In this document: piece after piece, positions 9,062 through 19,610 of the stretch
How positions within the stretch are numbered: position 1 is the first letter of the stretch
How the letters are laid out: the number at the start of each line of letters is the position of its first letter
Notes under the pieces: model-generated
Databases searched by the model: none
What the model saw: only the letters and a program-made list of their open reading frames with translations
Told to the model about the DNA's origin: nothing
Origin: Cyanophora paradoxa
Taxonomy: Eukaryota; Glaucocystophyceae; Cyanophorales; Cyanophoraceae
Reading direction: 5' to 3'
Assembly (NCBI GenBank): GCA_004431415.1
Contig: QPMI01000299.1
Span: 1-53,739 of the forward strand
DNA length: 53,739 bases
Translations under genes and position numbers: made by a program

Positions 9062-12000
9062 ATGTCGGGGTCTAAGGTTCAAGTCAGCAAGATGAACCTC
9101 GCTCAGTTGCCGGTAAAAATGCCGTCGAGGGCTAGCAAAGCTGCCGTCGCTGACCCCCTCGCCAGCTTTTCGATAGCGTGACCGCCGCTACTCCGGTCCC
9201 TGCTCCACCGGTCATGAAAGTAAGATGTGAGCGTGGGCCACCAGTTCCGCCTTTCAGAGCCGACCGACCGTGGTCGATGGGCCGCTGGCCCTGAGAGCCC
9301 AAGCTGACTCCGCCTCAGCTGTTGACGATGGACAGTGCTCGAATTGCAAGCAGCCGACCCCTCTCACGGCTTCGGTTCGTGCCCCACTGCCGCTCGACCT
9401 GATCGACGCGCACGTTACCGCCCGTCTCTCCGTTGCCCGGAGGCTGACCCCGCGGCGGGGCGTCCCCGGCGCAGATCGCACGCACCTACACCGAAGCAAA
9501 GGCACCACAGTGCGCCACTCGTCGAGCTTCGCGGCTCGCGGCGCGCTGACTGCGGCCGGCGCAGGATGGTCAACGCGCCGCCGCAGAAGGTCCTGGTGGC
9601 CCAGAACGGGGGCCCGGAGGTCAAATTCGCGGCGCCCAGCGCGCCCAAGGCGGTCGCCGTCCCGCCGGCGGAGATCAAGGTCTCCCAGGCCCCCGTCGTC
9701 GTCGAGAGTGCGCGCCCCGGGCCCCGCGCCGGGCGGCTGCGGCAGTGCTGACCGTGCGGCGCGCAGTGGACAAAATACCGACGTTCAAGCCGGTGAGACG
9801 ACCGGACGAAGCGCCGTGGGCCGCCCAGAGAGCCTCTTACTCGTGCCTCAGGGAATGATATCCACGTCGGTCAGCTTCACTCGGCCAGGGCTCAAGCCGA
9901 CGTACGAACCGAACCCCGTGACCAAGGTCAGCTGCGAAGCTGCGGGCGCGCCAGCGCGGGGAGGAGCTGCGAGCTCTGACGCGGGCGCGCAGGTGGAGCT
10001 GGGGAAGCCGGAGGTGGTGGTCAGCCCGCCGAACATCTCCGTCCGCGTGCCGGCCCTCGAGAAGCCCATCTCCATCCCCGTCCCGACGGACCCGCTGCTC
10101 GTCCGCGTTCCGGAGCCGGAGGTCTACTTCAAGCCGGCGGCGGAGAGCAGCGTGACGGCGCCGGCGACCGAGGTGGCGGTGCGCGCCGAGGCGCCCAAGG
10201 TGGCGGTGCCGCCGGCGCCGCAGCAGCGCGCCGTGGAGGTCCCCGCGCAGGACGTCCGCGTCCTCGTCCAGCAGGTGCCGTCGCCCCCGGCCCCTCTCTC
10301 CTCGGAGGCAGCAGCCGACGCCCTCGGCCTCGCGCGCGCAGCCGACGATGACGCACGTCGGCTTCGACAAGGCCGTCGACCTGCCGGGGCCGACGGTCCC
10401 TGTGAAAGTCACCCCGCAGGCGCCCCAAGTGACCTCGGGGCCCGCCAAGCCCGTCACCACGGCGCCCCTCCAGCCCATCACCGTCGACCTCGCCCAGCAG
10501 TGCGCCCGCCCCGCCCCGCCCGTTCTGCCGGGCCGGGGCCCGACCGCGGGGCAGGGCCGTGTACCTGCAGCTCCCCGAGAAGGCGACGAGCGCGGCGGCG
10601 CCGCCCCAGAAGCTCACCGTCACCCTTCCCGACGCCAACGTCTCCGTCCAAGGCCCCGGGCCCGCCGTCCCCGTCGAGCTCCCGCCCCAGAAGGTGCCCC
10701 CGCGCGCATTTCTGCCTTCCGTTGAATTTGAACGCGCATTTGAGCCCGGCGTGACGTTTCTTGTCACGGACAGGTCTTCGTCAAGGTGGCCCCCGTATCG
10801 GTCCAGGTCGACACGCCCAAGCCTGTCGACGTGCAGGTTCGATTCTTCCACGCCGTCGATTGTCCTCCCCCCGTCGGACTCGGCGAACGCGCACGGCAGA
10901 TCCCGGAAGTCCCGGTCCGCGTGCTGCCGGCCAAGGTCATCGTGGACGTGGCGCCCGTGGCGCGCCAGACGACCTACGAGCTCCCCGGTGCCCCCCGCGC
11001 CGGCCTCGCCGTCGCCCGCGTGACCGCCCCCTTTAGCCGAGGAGATCAAGCTCGACATCGACGAGCGCATCGTCAAGATCAACGTCCGCCCCGCCCCGGC
11101 CCGCCCCGCACCCCTGCCCGCCCCCTCCGACCCCGCCCGCAGAAGCCGCCCGTGCCGCTCGCCGTGAAAGGTGCCGTGCACGGTTGCGCCGTCGCTGCGC
11201 CCTCGCCCGCCCCTGACGCCCCGGCGCATAGTCGTGTACGGCTACCCGAAGGGCGCCCTCTGCGAGGCGAACGCGGGGCCCACGCCGCAGACCCCGGGGC
11301 CCGATGCCCCGTCCGGCTGCCCGAGCCTCCCCGGCCCCGACACGGTGCCCGCTGCGGCGCCCCCCGCGCGGGGCCGCTGGCCTGACGGGGGGAGGCGCAG
11401 AGCGACCCGAAGGCGGCCGGCTACGTCCTCCTCCGCGGCGGCGTCGAGCCGTCGCCCCGCCCCCGCCCCCGCCCCGGCCCCCGCGGTGAGGCCCCGCCCA
11501 AGCCCCCGAGCGCGCACCCCGGCAGGCGTAACGGGGCGAGCAGCCGGCGCCGGCGCCGGCGACGTGCGTGGCGCCAGGGGCGGCGCCGGCGGCGACGGTG
11601 ACGTACGTGCAGGCGCCGGCGGCCACGCCGGCCGTCACCGTCGTCTCCACGCCCGCCGTTGTCTCCGCCCCGCCCGGCCCCAGCTCCGGCACCCGCGCCC
11701 GCGCCGGCCCCGACCCCGGCACCCGCCCCGGCACCGGCGCCGGCTCCGACCCCGGCACCTGCCCCGGCGCCCGCCCCGACACAGGAGGCGAAGGTGACAC
11801 TCACGCCCACCACGCCGCCGGCCAAGGAGCCGGCCAAGGATCAGGCGGCGGATGAGGCGGCGAAGGCCAAGGCGGCAGCCGAGGCAAAGGCGAAGGCAGA
11901 GGCAGAAGCCAAGGCGAAGGCAGAGGCTGAGGCCAAGGCGAAGGCGGAGGCTGAGGCCAAGGCGAAGGCGGCAGCCGAGGCAAAGGCGAAGGCGGAGGCA

Positions 12001-12606
12001 GAAGCCAAGGCGAAGGCGGAGGCTGAGGCCAAGGCGAAGGCGGCAGCGGAGGCCAAGGCTAAGGCGGAGGCTGAGGCCAAGGCGAAGGCGGCAGCGGAGG
12101 CCAAGGCGAAGGCGGATGCGGAAGCGAAGGCGAAGGAGGGGGCGGGGAAGGAGGGGGCGGGGGAGACGAAGGTGGGGACGCTGTCCTCGAAGCCGGCAGC
12201 TGGTGCGGCGGCGGCGGAGGCACCCAAGTTCGGGCTAGAGCTGGTGGGTGCCCGTCTGAACTCGCTGCTGCCCGCTGGCCTCTGAATCATCGCTCCGCGT
12301 GCGTAGGACGACGACGCGCTGCTCGCATCCCCCGAGGCGCTCGAGGGGGAGGCCCCCGCCGTGCCCTACTCGGCCGCCCTCGCGGACGCCGACGCAGCTC
12401 CGGACGCCGTGCGCCCCGCCCCGGCCCCCGCGCCCGGCCCCGCCCCGCGCTCAGGGCCGGCCCCCGCGCAGGGCGAGGCGTGGGACGCGGCGGAGGGCAC
12501 GGACGTCGCCGGCGTCGAGGGGGAGCACGCCGCGGACGGGTACGGCCACTACGGCAACGCCGCCGACTACCACCCCGCCTTCTCCTTCTCGGACGGCCTC
12601 TACTGA
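9062..12606 (+). CDS. VPV-repeat cytoskeleton-like protein, copy 2
   Basis: The certain coding part starts with MVNAPPQKVLVAQNGGPEVK (ATG 9567). An upstream ATG at 9062 (MSGSKVQVSKMNLAQLP) may be the true start, but I could not join it in frame. Exons then read IKVSQAPVVVE, VELGKPEVVVSPPNISVRV, PALEKPISIPVPTDPLLVRV, PEPEVYFKPA, MTHVGFDKAVDLPGPTVPVK and IPEVPVRVLPAKVIVDVAP. These match copy 1 (3686-5628) closely. A long Ala/Lys/Glu repeat at about 11840-12130 predicts a single alpha-helix. A final intron leads to DDDALLASPEALEGEAP and a Gly/Tyr/His-rich end FSFSDGLY. It is likely a structural, submembrane or cytoskeletal protein, judged by composition. The two copies are divergently arranged and probably shared a promoter before element A inserted. 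Confidence 0.65.
11840..12130 (+). repeat. AEAKAKAEAEAKAKA coding repeat
   Basis: Imperfect tandem 24-30-nt units encode AEAKAKAEAEAKAKAAAEAK-type blocks. The alternating E and K at i/i+4 positions favours a long charged helix, as in TolA-like linkers. Base-level variation (GCGGAGGCT, GCAGCCGAG, GCAGAGGCA) is limited, suggesting expansion by slippage or unequal exchange. The paralogous copy 1 lacks this block. Confidence 0.85.
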
Positions 12607-12874
12607 GCGCGCGCGCATCCCGCTTCGAATTCGGCGGCGTCTGCGCGCCCCTCGCATGCTGTACATGGCACGGGCTCGAGGCCCCTAGTGTGAAGCCCCG
12701 CTTTTTTTAGGTAGGTATGAACTCTTGTATCCATTCGCACGTTCAGCTATTTCCCGCGGCAGCAAGGCGGAAGGCAGGGGTCCGTTTCTGCAGGTTGTAT
12801 TGTACACGCGTGACACCCAGAAACGATGCATGGAGCCAGGGCCGGCTGGAAAAAGAGCAAAAAGCGAAGCGCTA

Positions 12875-14478
12875 TCAGCGGCTGGCGCTCCGATCACGGC
12901 GGCGGCTGCAGCGGGGTGAGGGGCGGGCGCGGGGGCCGGGGGAGGGGCGGGCGGGGCGGACCGGTCGCTGTCGCGGTCGTCGCGGCGGTCGCGGCGGTCG
13001 CGGTCGTCGTCGCGCGCCTTCTTCTTCGGCCGCTCCTCCTCGCTGCGCGCCGGCCGGCCTCACGACGCGCCCCGCGAGCACTGCGGCCGCCGCACCTGCT
13101 CGAGCCGCTCTCCGAGTCGGACGAGTCGCTCCCGCTGCTGCTCTCGCTCCCGCTGCTCTCGTCCTTCCGCCCCTTCTTCGACGAGCTGCCCCGCCGCTCC
13201 TCCTCTGCGCCCCCGTCAGCGCTTCGGGATGCACGGGCCTGCGAGCCGCGCACCCTCCTCGCGGCGGCTGCGCGGCGGCTCCCGCGGCTTCTCGCGCTCG
13301 CGGCGGTCGTCGTCGTCGCGGCGGCGCTCCTCGACGCGGCGGCGGTCGTCCCGGTCCTCGTCCCGGCGGCGGTCGTCCCGACCCCGGTCCTCCCGGTCAT
13401 CCCGGCGCCGATCGTCCGCCCGGCGGCGATCGTCGTCGTCCTTGCGCCGGTCACCGTCGTCGCGGACTGCGCGCCGCTCGTCGCGCTCGTCGCTCTCGCG
13501 CGGTTTGCGGCGGTCATCGTCATCCCGGCGGCGATCGCGGCTGCGCTCCGCTTCGCGCTCCTTCTCCCGCTCAATCTCCTTCGCTTTCTGACTCTCCTTC
13601 CGCTTCAGCTCCTTCACGCGCTCCTTCTCCCGGCGCTTCTCTTCCTTCTGCTCGCATGCGTCAGGTGTTGAGCTTGGGCAAGAAAGGAGCTTGACGCGAA
13701 CCCTGCGACGCTTCTCTTCCTTTGCCATCTCTTTCTCGCGGCGCTTCGCCTCGCGCTCCCTCCGGCGCTGCTCCTTCTCGCGTTGAAGACGCATCTCCTC
13801 TGCGATGCGCGCCTCCTCCTCAATCTGCAGCAGATCAGAGGCGAAAAGCTAGCCAAAGCTCGATCAAGAACGCGCACCTTCGCAAGACGCTCAAGGCGCT
13901 TCTGATCCTGCAGCTCGCGATTGAAGGCCTCCCCATCTTTGTGGCTGGATGTGATTCCGAACGCGGACGACAGTTTCTGCATCTCCTTCTCCTTCGCAGC
14001 AGCGATCGCGTGAGTCTCGTCCCTGGGTGGCGTGTCAGTGACCAACGAGAATGGAAGCGCGAGTTCATCTTGGGCGCACTTCCGCCGCTGGTCGATCGCC
14101 TCCACTGCGGCCTGTGCTGCACCTTCATCCATTAGCTTCTGACGAATCTCAGCGATCTTCTCCTCAATTTCCTCGTCCGTGTAGCTGGGTTGCGCGGGAG
14201 GCCCGCGTGTCAGCGACGGAGCGCGAGGGCAGGCGGGGGATTGCGTACTTGCGCTCCGCCATCGCATCCCGGAACTGAACGAGCTTCAGCTCGATCTGGC
14301 GCTTCCGCTCGTGGTCCAGGATATCCTTGTTGGGCTTCTTGGGCGGCGGAGGCGCCATAGCGAGCTGCTTCTGGAAGTCGTCCTGCTTCGGCCGCGAGCG
14401 AACGTGCGACAAGTTCCGCTGCACGTAGCCATTTGTGCCCGACCCACGCGGGGTGACCAGGCCGATGCCGTTGTACAT
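12875..14478 (-). CDS. CWC21: Cwc21/SRRM2-type spliceosome protein
   Basis: The N-terminus MYNGIGLVTPRGSGTNGYVQ followed by RNLSHVRSR is the hallmark of Cwc21/SRRM2, which sits near the 5' splice site and the Prp8-Snu114 region of the activated spliceosome. A cwf21 domain follows (ILDHERKRQIELKLVQFRD, then YTDEEIEEKIAEIRQKLMDE). After it come a charged coiled region and long RD/RE repeats. Small exons give EEERRGSSSKKGRKDESSGS, then a Ser/Asp stretch, KKKARDDDRDRRDRRDD and a terminal RRRRDRSASR before a stop at 12875-12877. The frame holds across at least three C-rich introns in this tail. RS/RD tails bind other splicing factors. The gene is convergent with the VPV gene to the left. Confidence 0.9.
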
Positions 14479-14603
14479 CTTTCCTCGAGCTTGCCCGCGC
14501 TTAGGGCGTCGGAGGCGATGTCTGGGCTTCGCGGAGGCCGAGCGAGAAGGAAGGTCAAGGTGAATTGCGTACCCCCGCAAGCGGTTGGTTTGGTTTGAAA
14601 TTA

Positions 14604-17600
14604 TGTCGTCCCACGCGGTCCGGAACGGCGCGCGGGCGCCGTCGCCGGCGCCAGCGAGGCGAGGAGCAAGTCCAGCAGTCAGGGCAGCCAGCCCAGCGCC
14701 CCGGGCGCCAGTATACTCGGCCGCCGCCGCGGACGCAGCAGCTGCGCGCGCCGTGAAGGTGCACTTCGCCTCAAACACGCAGATGAATCCTGCTCCATTA
14801 CCAGCTACCCAGCCGGCAGCAGCTCCGCGCCCACCGAGCCCAAAGATTGCTCCTGCTCGAGCGTATGTGCCGACCCAGTCCCCGCTGGTTTCAGCTGCAG
14901 CTGCAAGAGGTTCGACACCAACTCCAGCTGGCAGGATCGCCACTCCCGCACAGCAGGCTGCAGCCGCCCCGAACGTGCGGCCTGCGAGCCCACAGAGGCA
15001 GGTCGTCGCGGCAGAGGCGCGGCCGCCGAGTCCTCCAAAGATCTCTGGTGATACCGTCAGCAAAGGCGCAACGATCTTCCACGCGAACCCTCGGGTGAAT
15101 CCGCACCCCGCTGCTCTCGAAGTCGCAGCTAAAGCTCGCGCAGGACCCGGCCTCTTACGACACGCGCGTGCTTCTGTACGGGGAGACGGGGCGCCCGACG
15201 ACCTCTAGCCTCCCTGGTCATGGATACGGCCAACCGTACGACGAATACGACGCTGGCGACGAGGATTACCTCGACTACGGCTATGGGGACGGATACCCGC
15301 GGGCACCGCAAAACCCGCGGGCTCCCGCACACAACGACAGAGAAACCGGTCAAGATGGATACTGGCGCGAACGCGGGGCGGGACGACCAGCCGGTCGGGC
15401 CGAGGAGCAGGCGTGGTACCAGGGGGAGCCCCGTCCGTACCGCGAGCACGGGGACTATCGCAATGCGGCGGCCCGTCCGGAGGGGCGTTCCAGCTACGAC
15501 GAGTACGAGGAGGACTACCTTGACTCGCGCCCTGGGGCCTCGCTACAGGCGATGCGCGATGCGGAGCGGGCGGCGCAGGAGCGGCTGGACGCGCTCGCGG
15601 AGAAGGAAGAGGCGCGGCGGCAGCGCGGCAAGCCCGTCACGGCCGTCGACGACCTCACTCAGGAGATTACTCGCCTGCGCGGTGAGCTCTTCTGTCCGAT
15701 GGCCGCTTATCCGAGCAGCCTCGTGACGGCCGCGCAGCCGAGTGCGAAAGCCTGGCCCGCAACCTCGGGGAGAACGAGAAGGGGGTCGTGAGCGCGCCGC
15801 GGCGGGAGGCGGGCCACCCGTACGCGGAGCCGGACCGTGTGGGGCAGGAGCGGCTGCTGGGCGAGCTCACGCGGATGCGGGAGGAGAACGCGGCGCGCCT
15901 CCAGGAGCTCGAGGCCCGCTACAGGGCCGCCCGCGGCGACGACAAGGCCGACAAGCCGCTCCGGTGCGCCCCGGCCTTGCCGCTCTGACAAGCCGATCCC
16001 CCGCGCATGCCCCTCCCGACGCGCCCCGCAGCTCCTCCCCGCCCCCGTACCACGGGCCGGCGCCGGCATGGGAGCCCCCGGTGCCCCGTGGGCAGCCCGC
16101 ATTCGCGCCCATGGCCCCGTTCTACGCGCCGCCTGCGCCGTACGCCGCGCCCCGGCCTGCGCACGGCCCGCCGGCGCCGCGGCACGGGGATTACCTCCCG
16201 TACCACCCGCCGCCGCGCCGCGAGCAGACGCCGTACTACGCTGCGCCGCCCCCCGGCCACCGGCCCGCGCCGCCCCCCGACGCGTACGGCCACCCCCAGG
16301 AGTACTCGCGCAGCCACGCCGCCGGCCCGCCGCGTGGCCACCATTCCCCGGCCCATCAGACGGGGCAGCCCCTCGGCCCGGCCCCCGAGCAGCTCCCTCC
16401 AGGCGAGCCGTCGCGCCAGCCGCCGCCGCCCGGGGTCGGCCCCGCGCCCATCAGCTGGCCCCCGGCCCCGCACCAGCTCAGGTCCAGCCAGCGCACGCTG
16501 GCGGGCCGCCCCAGGAGCGCGCCCCGCCCCAGGGGCCGGCGCCCCGCAGGCGGCAGGCAAGCCGCCCCGGGGCCCCTCTCCGGCGCGGGGGCCGGGCCCG
16601 GCGGGCCAGCCGCCGACGCCCGGGGCGGGCGGGCACCGGCGCCGCAGCGTGAGCTTCTCGGACGAGGACGAGTTCTTCCCGAGCGAGGGCGCCGGGGCGC
16701 CCGAGCGGCGGCGGCGGCCGCGGGGCACGACGCCGCCGGAGCACGGGGCGGCGGGGCAGATGAGGCCGGAGGAGCGGGAGCGGGCGGCCTTCGAGGGGGT
16801 GCACCGGGGTGCGGCGGGGCCGCCCCCGCCGGCGGCGGCGATGACGGAGGAGGAGGAGGAGGCGCTGCTCGAGGCCGAGGCCGAGGCGCTCCTGGACGCC
16901 GGGTACGCCTCCGACGGCGACATCCGCTACGACGGGCGAGGCGGGCCCTTCGCCCGCCCGCCCCCGCACCTCGCCCACGGCTACGAGTTCGGCCCGCCGG
17001 GAGCCTTCGAGGAGCTGCCGCCGCGGGGCATCACCCGCTCCGCGTCGCTCACTGACCTCTCCAAGGTGCGCGGCGCCGGGCGCCCCGCGGGGCGGCGCTG
17101 AGGCAGGCGGCAGGTGACGGCGCCGGAGGAGTTCGAGTTCATGAAGCGGGAGCGGCTGCGGGAGAGCCTCGGGGTGATGTCGATCGCCCAGGCCCGCTCC
17201 GCCGAGGACGCCCTCGAGCGCCACGCCGCCCTCGACCGCGAGCTCCGCACCCGGCCCCGCCCCTCGCCCCCGCCCCGCTCCACCTTCGGGCCCTCGTCCG
17301 CCCCGCCCCGCCCCGCCCCGCCCCGCGCCCCGCGTGACGCGGCGGCAGGTACATGGAGCGGGCGCGGCAGGAGGAGCGGGCGCGGCAGCAGCGGGTGACA
17401 GACCGCGCGGTGGACCAGCTCCTCGAGTCCGCCCCGCCCACCTGCTACGAGCCGCCCCACGTCGTCCGCGTGCGCCCCCCGCCGCCCGCCCCGTGCGCGG
17501 CCGCCGACGGCGCGCAGGCGAAGGGCAAGTCGGAGATGAAGGCGGTGGACGAGGCGGCGCTCTTCCGGGCCCGGCCGATCCCGACGGACGTGCGCCGCAC

Positions 17601-19190
17601 CGCCACGGAGGACTACGCCAAGGCCACCGCCGAGCGCGAGGAGCTCCGCCGCGTCCGCAGCCTCCCCCCGCCACGCGCCCGGCCCCTGAGCGCCTGACGA
17701 CCGCCCCCGCACAGCGCCGCATCAAGCAGCGGGCGGACGAGCTGTGGCAGAGCGCCGCCCTCCCGCCCCGCCTGCACGTCTGGGAGAACAGCGTTGGGGC
17801 CTACCACCGACGCGCCCTCGAGGGCCCGCCCCGTGCCCGCCCCCCGCGCCGCCCCTCGCCAACGCTGGGGCGCAGAGGCGCGGCAGAACGCGGGGCTAGG
17901 CCCGGACCACACGTTCCGGCCGCACGTGAAGGCGCGGGTGCCGAACTACGAGCGGCTGCAGAAGGCCTTCGAGCGGGCACTGCGGAAGCGGCGCGTGCAG
18001 CAGCCGCTCACCGTCCCCGAGGTCTTCACCGGCTACTCCGAGCGCTCCGCCCGCGTGCGCCCCGCCGCTCCCGCCGGCCGCGCCCCCGCCGAGCCCCCCC
18101 GCAGCTGCAGGTCGCCTCCTACGAGCGGAGGCTGCGCCAGCACCGCAAGGAGCAGCGCCTCCCGCTCGGCGCCCGCGAGCCGCGCTGGCCGTGCGCGCCA
18201 CCCCCGCCCGCCCTCCCCCCGGCCCCCTCCGAGGCCGGCGCGGCAGGTTCATGGCGCAGGCGCGGCCGGTGGCGGGGGTGGACGTGGCGGACGTGCAGCC
18301 GGCGCCGAGCGCCTTCCGGGTGACCAAGGCGGTGCAGAAGCGGAAGGAGCAGGTGGAGGCCAAGCTGCGCGCCGAGCGCCAGGCCGCCGAGGCCCGCGAG
18401 CGCGAGGCAGAGCTCCGCGCCATGAAGCTCAAGGCCCGCACCCCCCGCCCGCCCCCGGCGCCGCCTCGGGGCCCGACGGCGCCTGCAGGAGATGGGCCGC
18501 CGGCTGGTGGGCAAGCTGCGGGACGTGGAGAAGGAGAACCAGCGGAAGATGGCGGAGCAGGTGCAGAGCATGCGGCAGGGCCAGAAGGAGATGGCGGAGG
18601 CGTACAAGCAGCGGAAGAAGGAGATCGAGGAGCGGGTGCGGCGGCGGCCGACGCTGGTGGACATGCAGACGCGGGACTACCTGCGCAAGCGCATGCAGGC
18701 CAAGTACGAGGGCGCCCTCCACGAGCACGGCCTCGGCCCGCCCCGCCCCGCCCCGCCCGCCCCACGCCCCGCTCACGCCCCCCGCAGACCACATCCTCGA
18801 CCAGGAGTACGAGGAGAAGGTCCGGCGCCGCCCTTCTCACGGCGGTCCCCTGCGCTCACGCAACTCACCCCGCAGTTCTACGGGCCCAAGGCAGGGAAGC
18901 CGTCGGGAGGCTCGCGCCCCGCCTACCCTGCGGCGAGCTCGGAGTACGAGCCCGTCATGCCTCCGCCCCGCCAGAGCTCCGCCTCGCTCGGCGGCTCCGG
19001 CGGGGCCCCGCCAGGGGCCTCCCCCGCGCTGGCCGACGCCCTCGCGGAGATCACGGCGGAGGCGCGGGGCACGGCCGCCGCCGCCGCAGAGGACCGCCCC
19101 TACGAGCCCCCCGAGCCCCCTGCGCTCCCCTCGGCCTTCGAGAGCGACTCGTATGCCGCCGGCGTCGGCTCCAGCGGCGGAGAGTACTAG
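14604..19190 (+). CDS. FAM161-like ciliary/centrosomal protein
   Basis: The gene starts MSSHAVRNGARAPSPAPARR (ATG 14604), followed by about 600 residues of Pro/Ala/Ser- and Tyr/Asp-rich disordered sequence. A coiled stretch (ERLLGELTRMREENAARLQE) and an acidic segment (MTEEEEEALLEAEAEALLDA) come next. The C-terminal half carries FAM161 (UPF0564) features: EEFEFMKRERLRESLG, FRARPIPTDVRRTATEDY, then RIKQRADELWQSAALPPRL, RQNAGLGPDHTFRPHVKARV, and coiled coils ending HGL|DHILDQEYEEK. FAM161 proteins bind microtubules at the centriole and basal body, and FAM161A mutations cause retinitis pigmentosa in people. About a dozen introns interrupt it; the one after EHGL (about 18738-18787) is GC-AG. The stop is TAG at 19188-19190 after SSGGEY. 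A single long gene is favoured because the stop near 17101 lies within an intron. Confidence 0.8.
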
Positions 19191-19610
19191 CGAGGCAGCA
19201 GGAGCGTGTTTAGCGAGCTTTGTATGTCGCGGCGTCCGCGAATCATCAATTTCATTTCTTCGTCCAAAACGAAGCCGTGACGGCTGCGCCGAAAATTTGC
19301 CGCTCTACCCCTCAATTCTCAAGCGTTGTAACAAACAACGAACGACCTCCATAGGTAGCCGCTGAGCTCCCGGTCTTTCTGAGCGTTGACGCCGCACGTA
19401 TCCTGGGCCCTCGCCGCACTCCAGCAGCATCTTGCGTGCGCTCCAGCACAACGCAGGCACCTGTCCAGCGCAACCCCGCGCAGTGTCGCCTTCTCGCAAC
19501 GATACAGGCAGCTTTCCGCTCATGGCCCCCGATGGCTAGCTAAGCTCATTGATACCCAACTTAGCTACGCAAGTTCTCGACAGCTTCAAGGTTTAGCTTT
19601 ATAGATAGCT
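19191..19610. other. Intergenic spacer between FAM161-like and unknown gene
   Basis: This is 420 bp of lower GC than its neighbours (for example 19220-19330). It serves as the 3' region of the FAM161-like gene and the promoter of the next. No coding exon, repeat or RNA motif is recognised. Confidence 0.6.

Noticed and set aside
9062-9219. A definite first exon pair for VPV copy 2 (MSGSKVQVSKMN and LFDSVTAATPVPAP)
   Set aside because: Splice signals are good, but the second piece does not join in phase to the MVNAPPQ exon, so it is recorded only as a possible start.
13216-13591. Plus-strand Arg/Ser-rich frame resembling an SR protein
   Set aside because: It is the antisense of the RD/RE-rich tail of the Cwc21/SRRM2-type gene, whose N-terminus is unambiguous on the minus strand.
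17050-17101. A stop codon suggesting that the FAM161-like region is two genes
   Set aside because: The stop lies within an intron (donor AAG|GTGCGCGG, acceptor GGCGGCAG) and the next exon EEFEFMKRERLRE continues the FAM161 pattern in frame.
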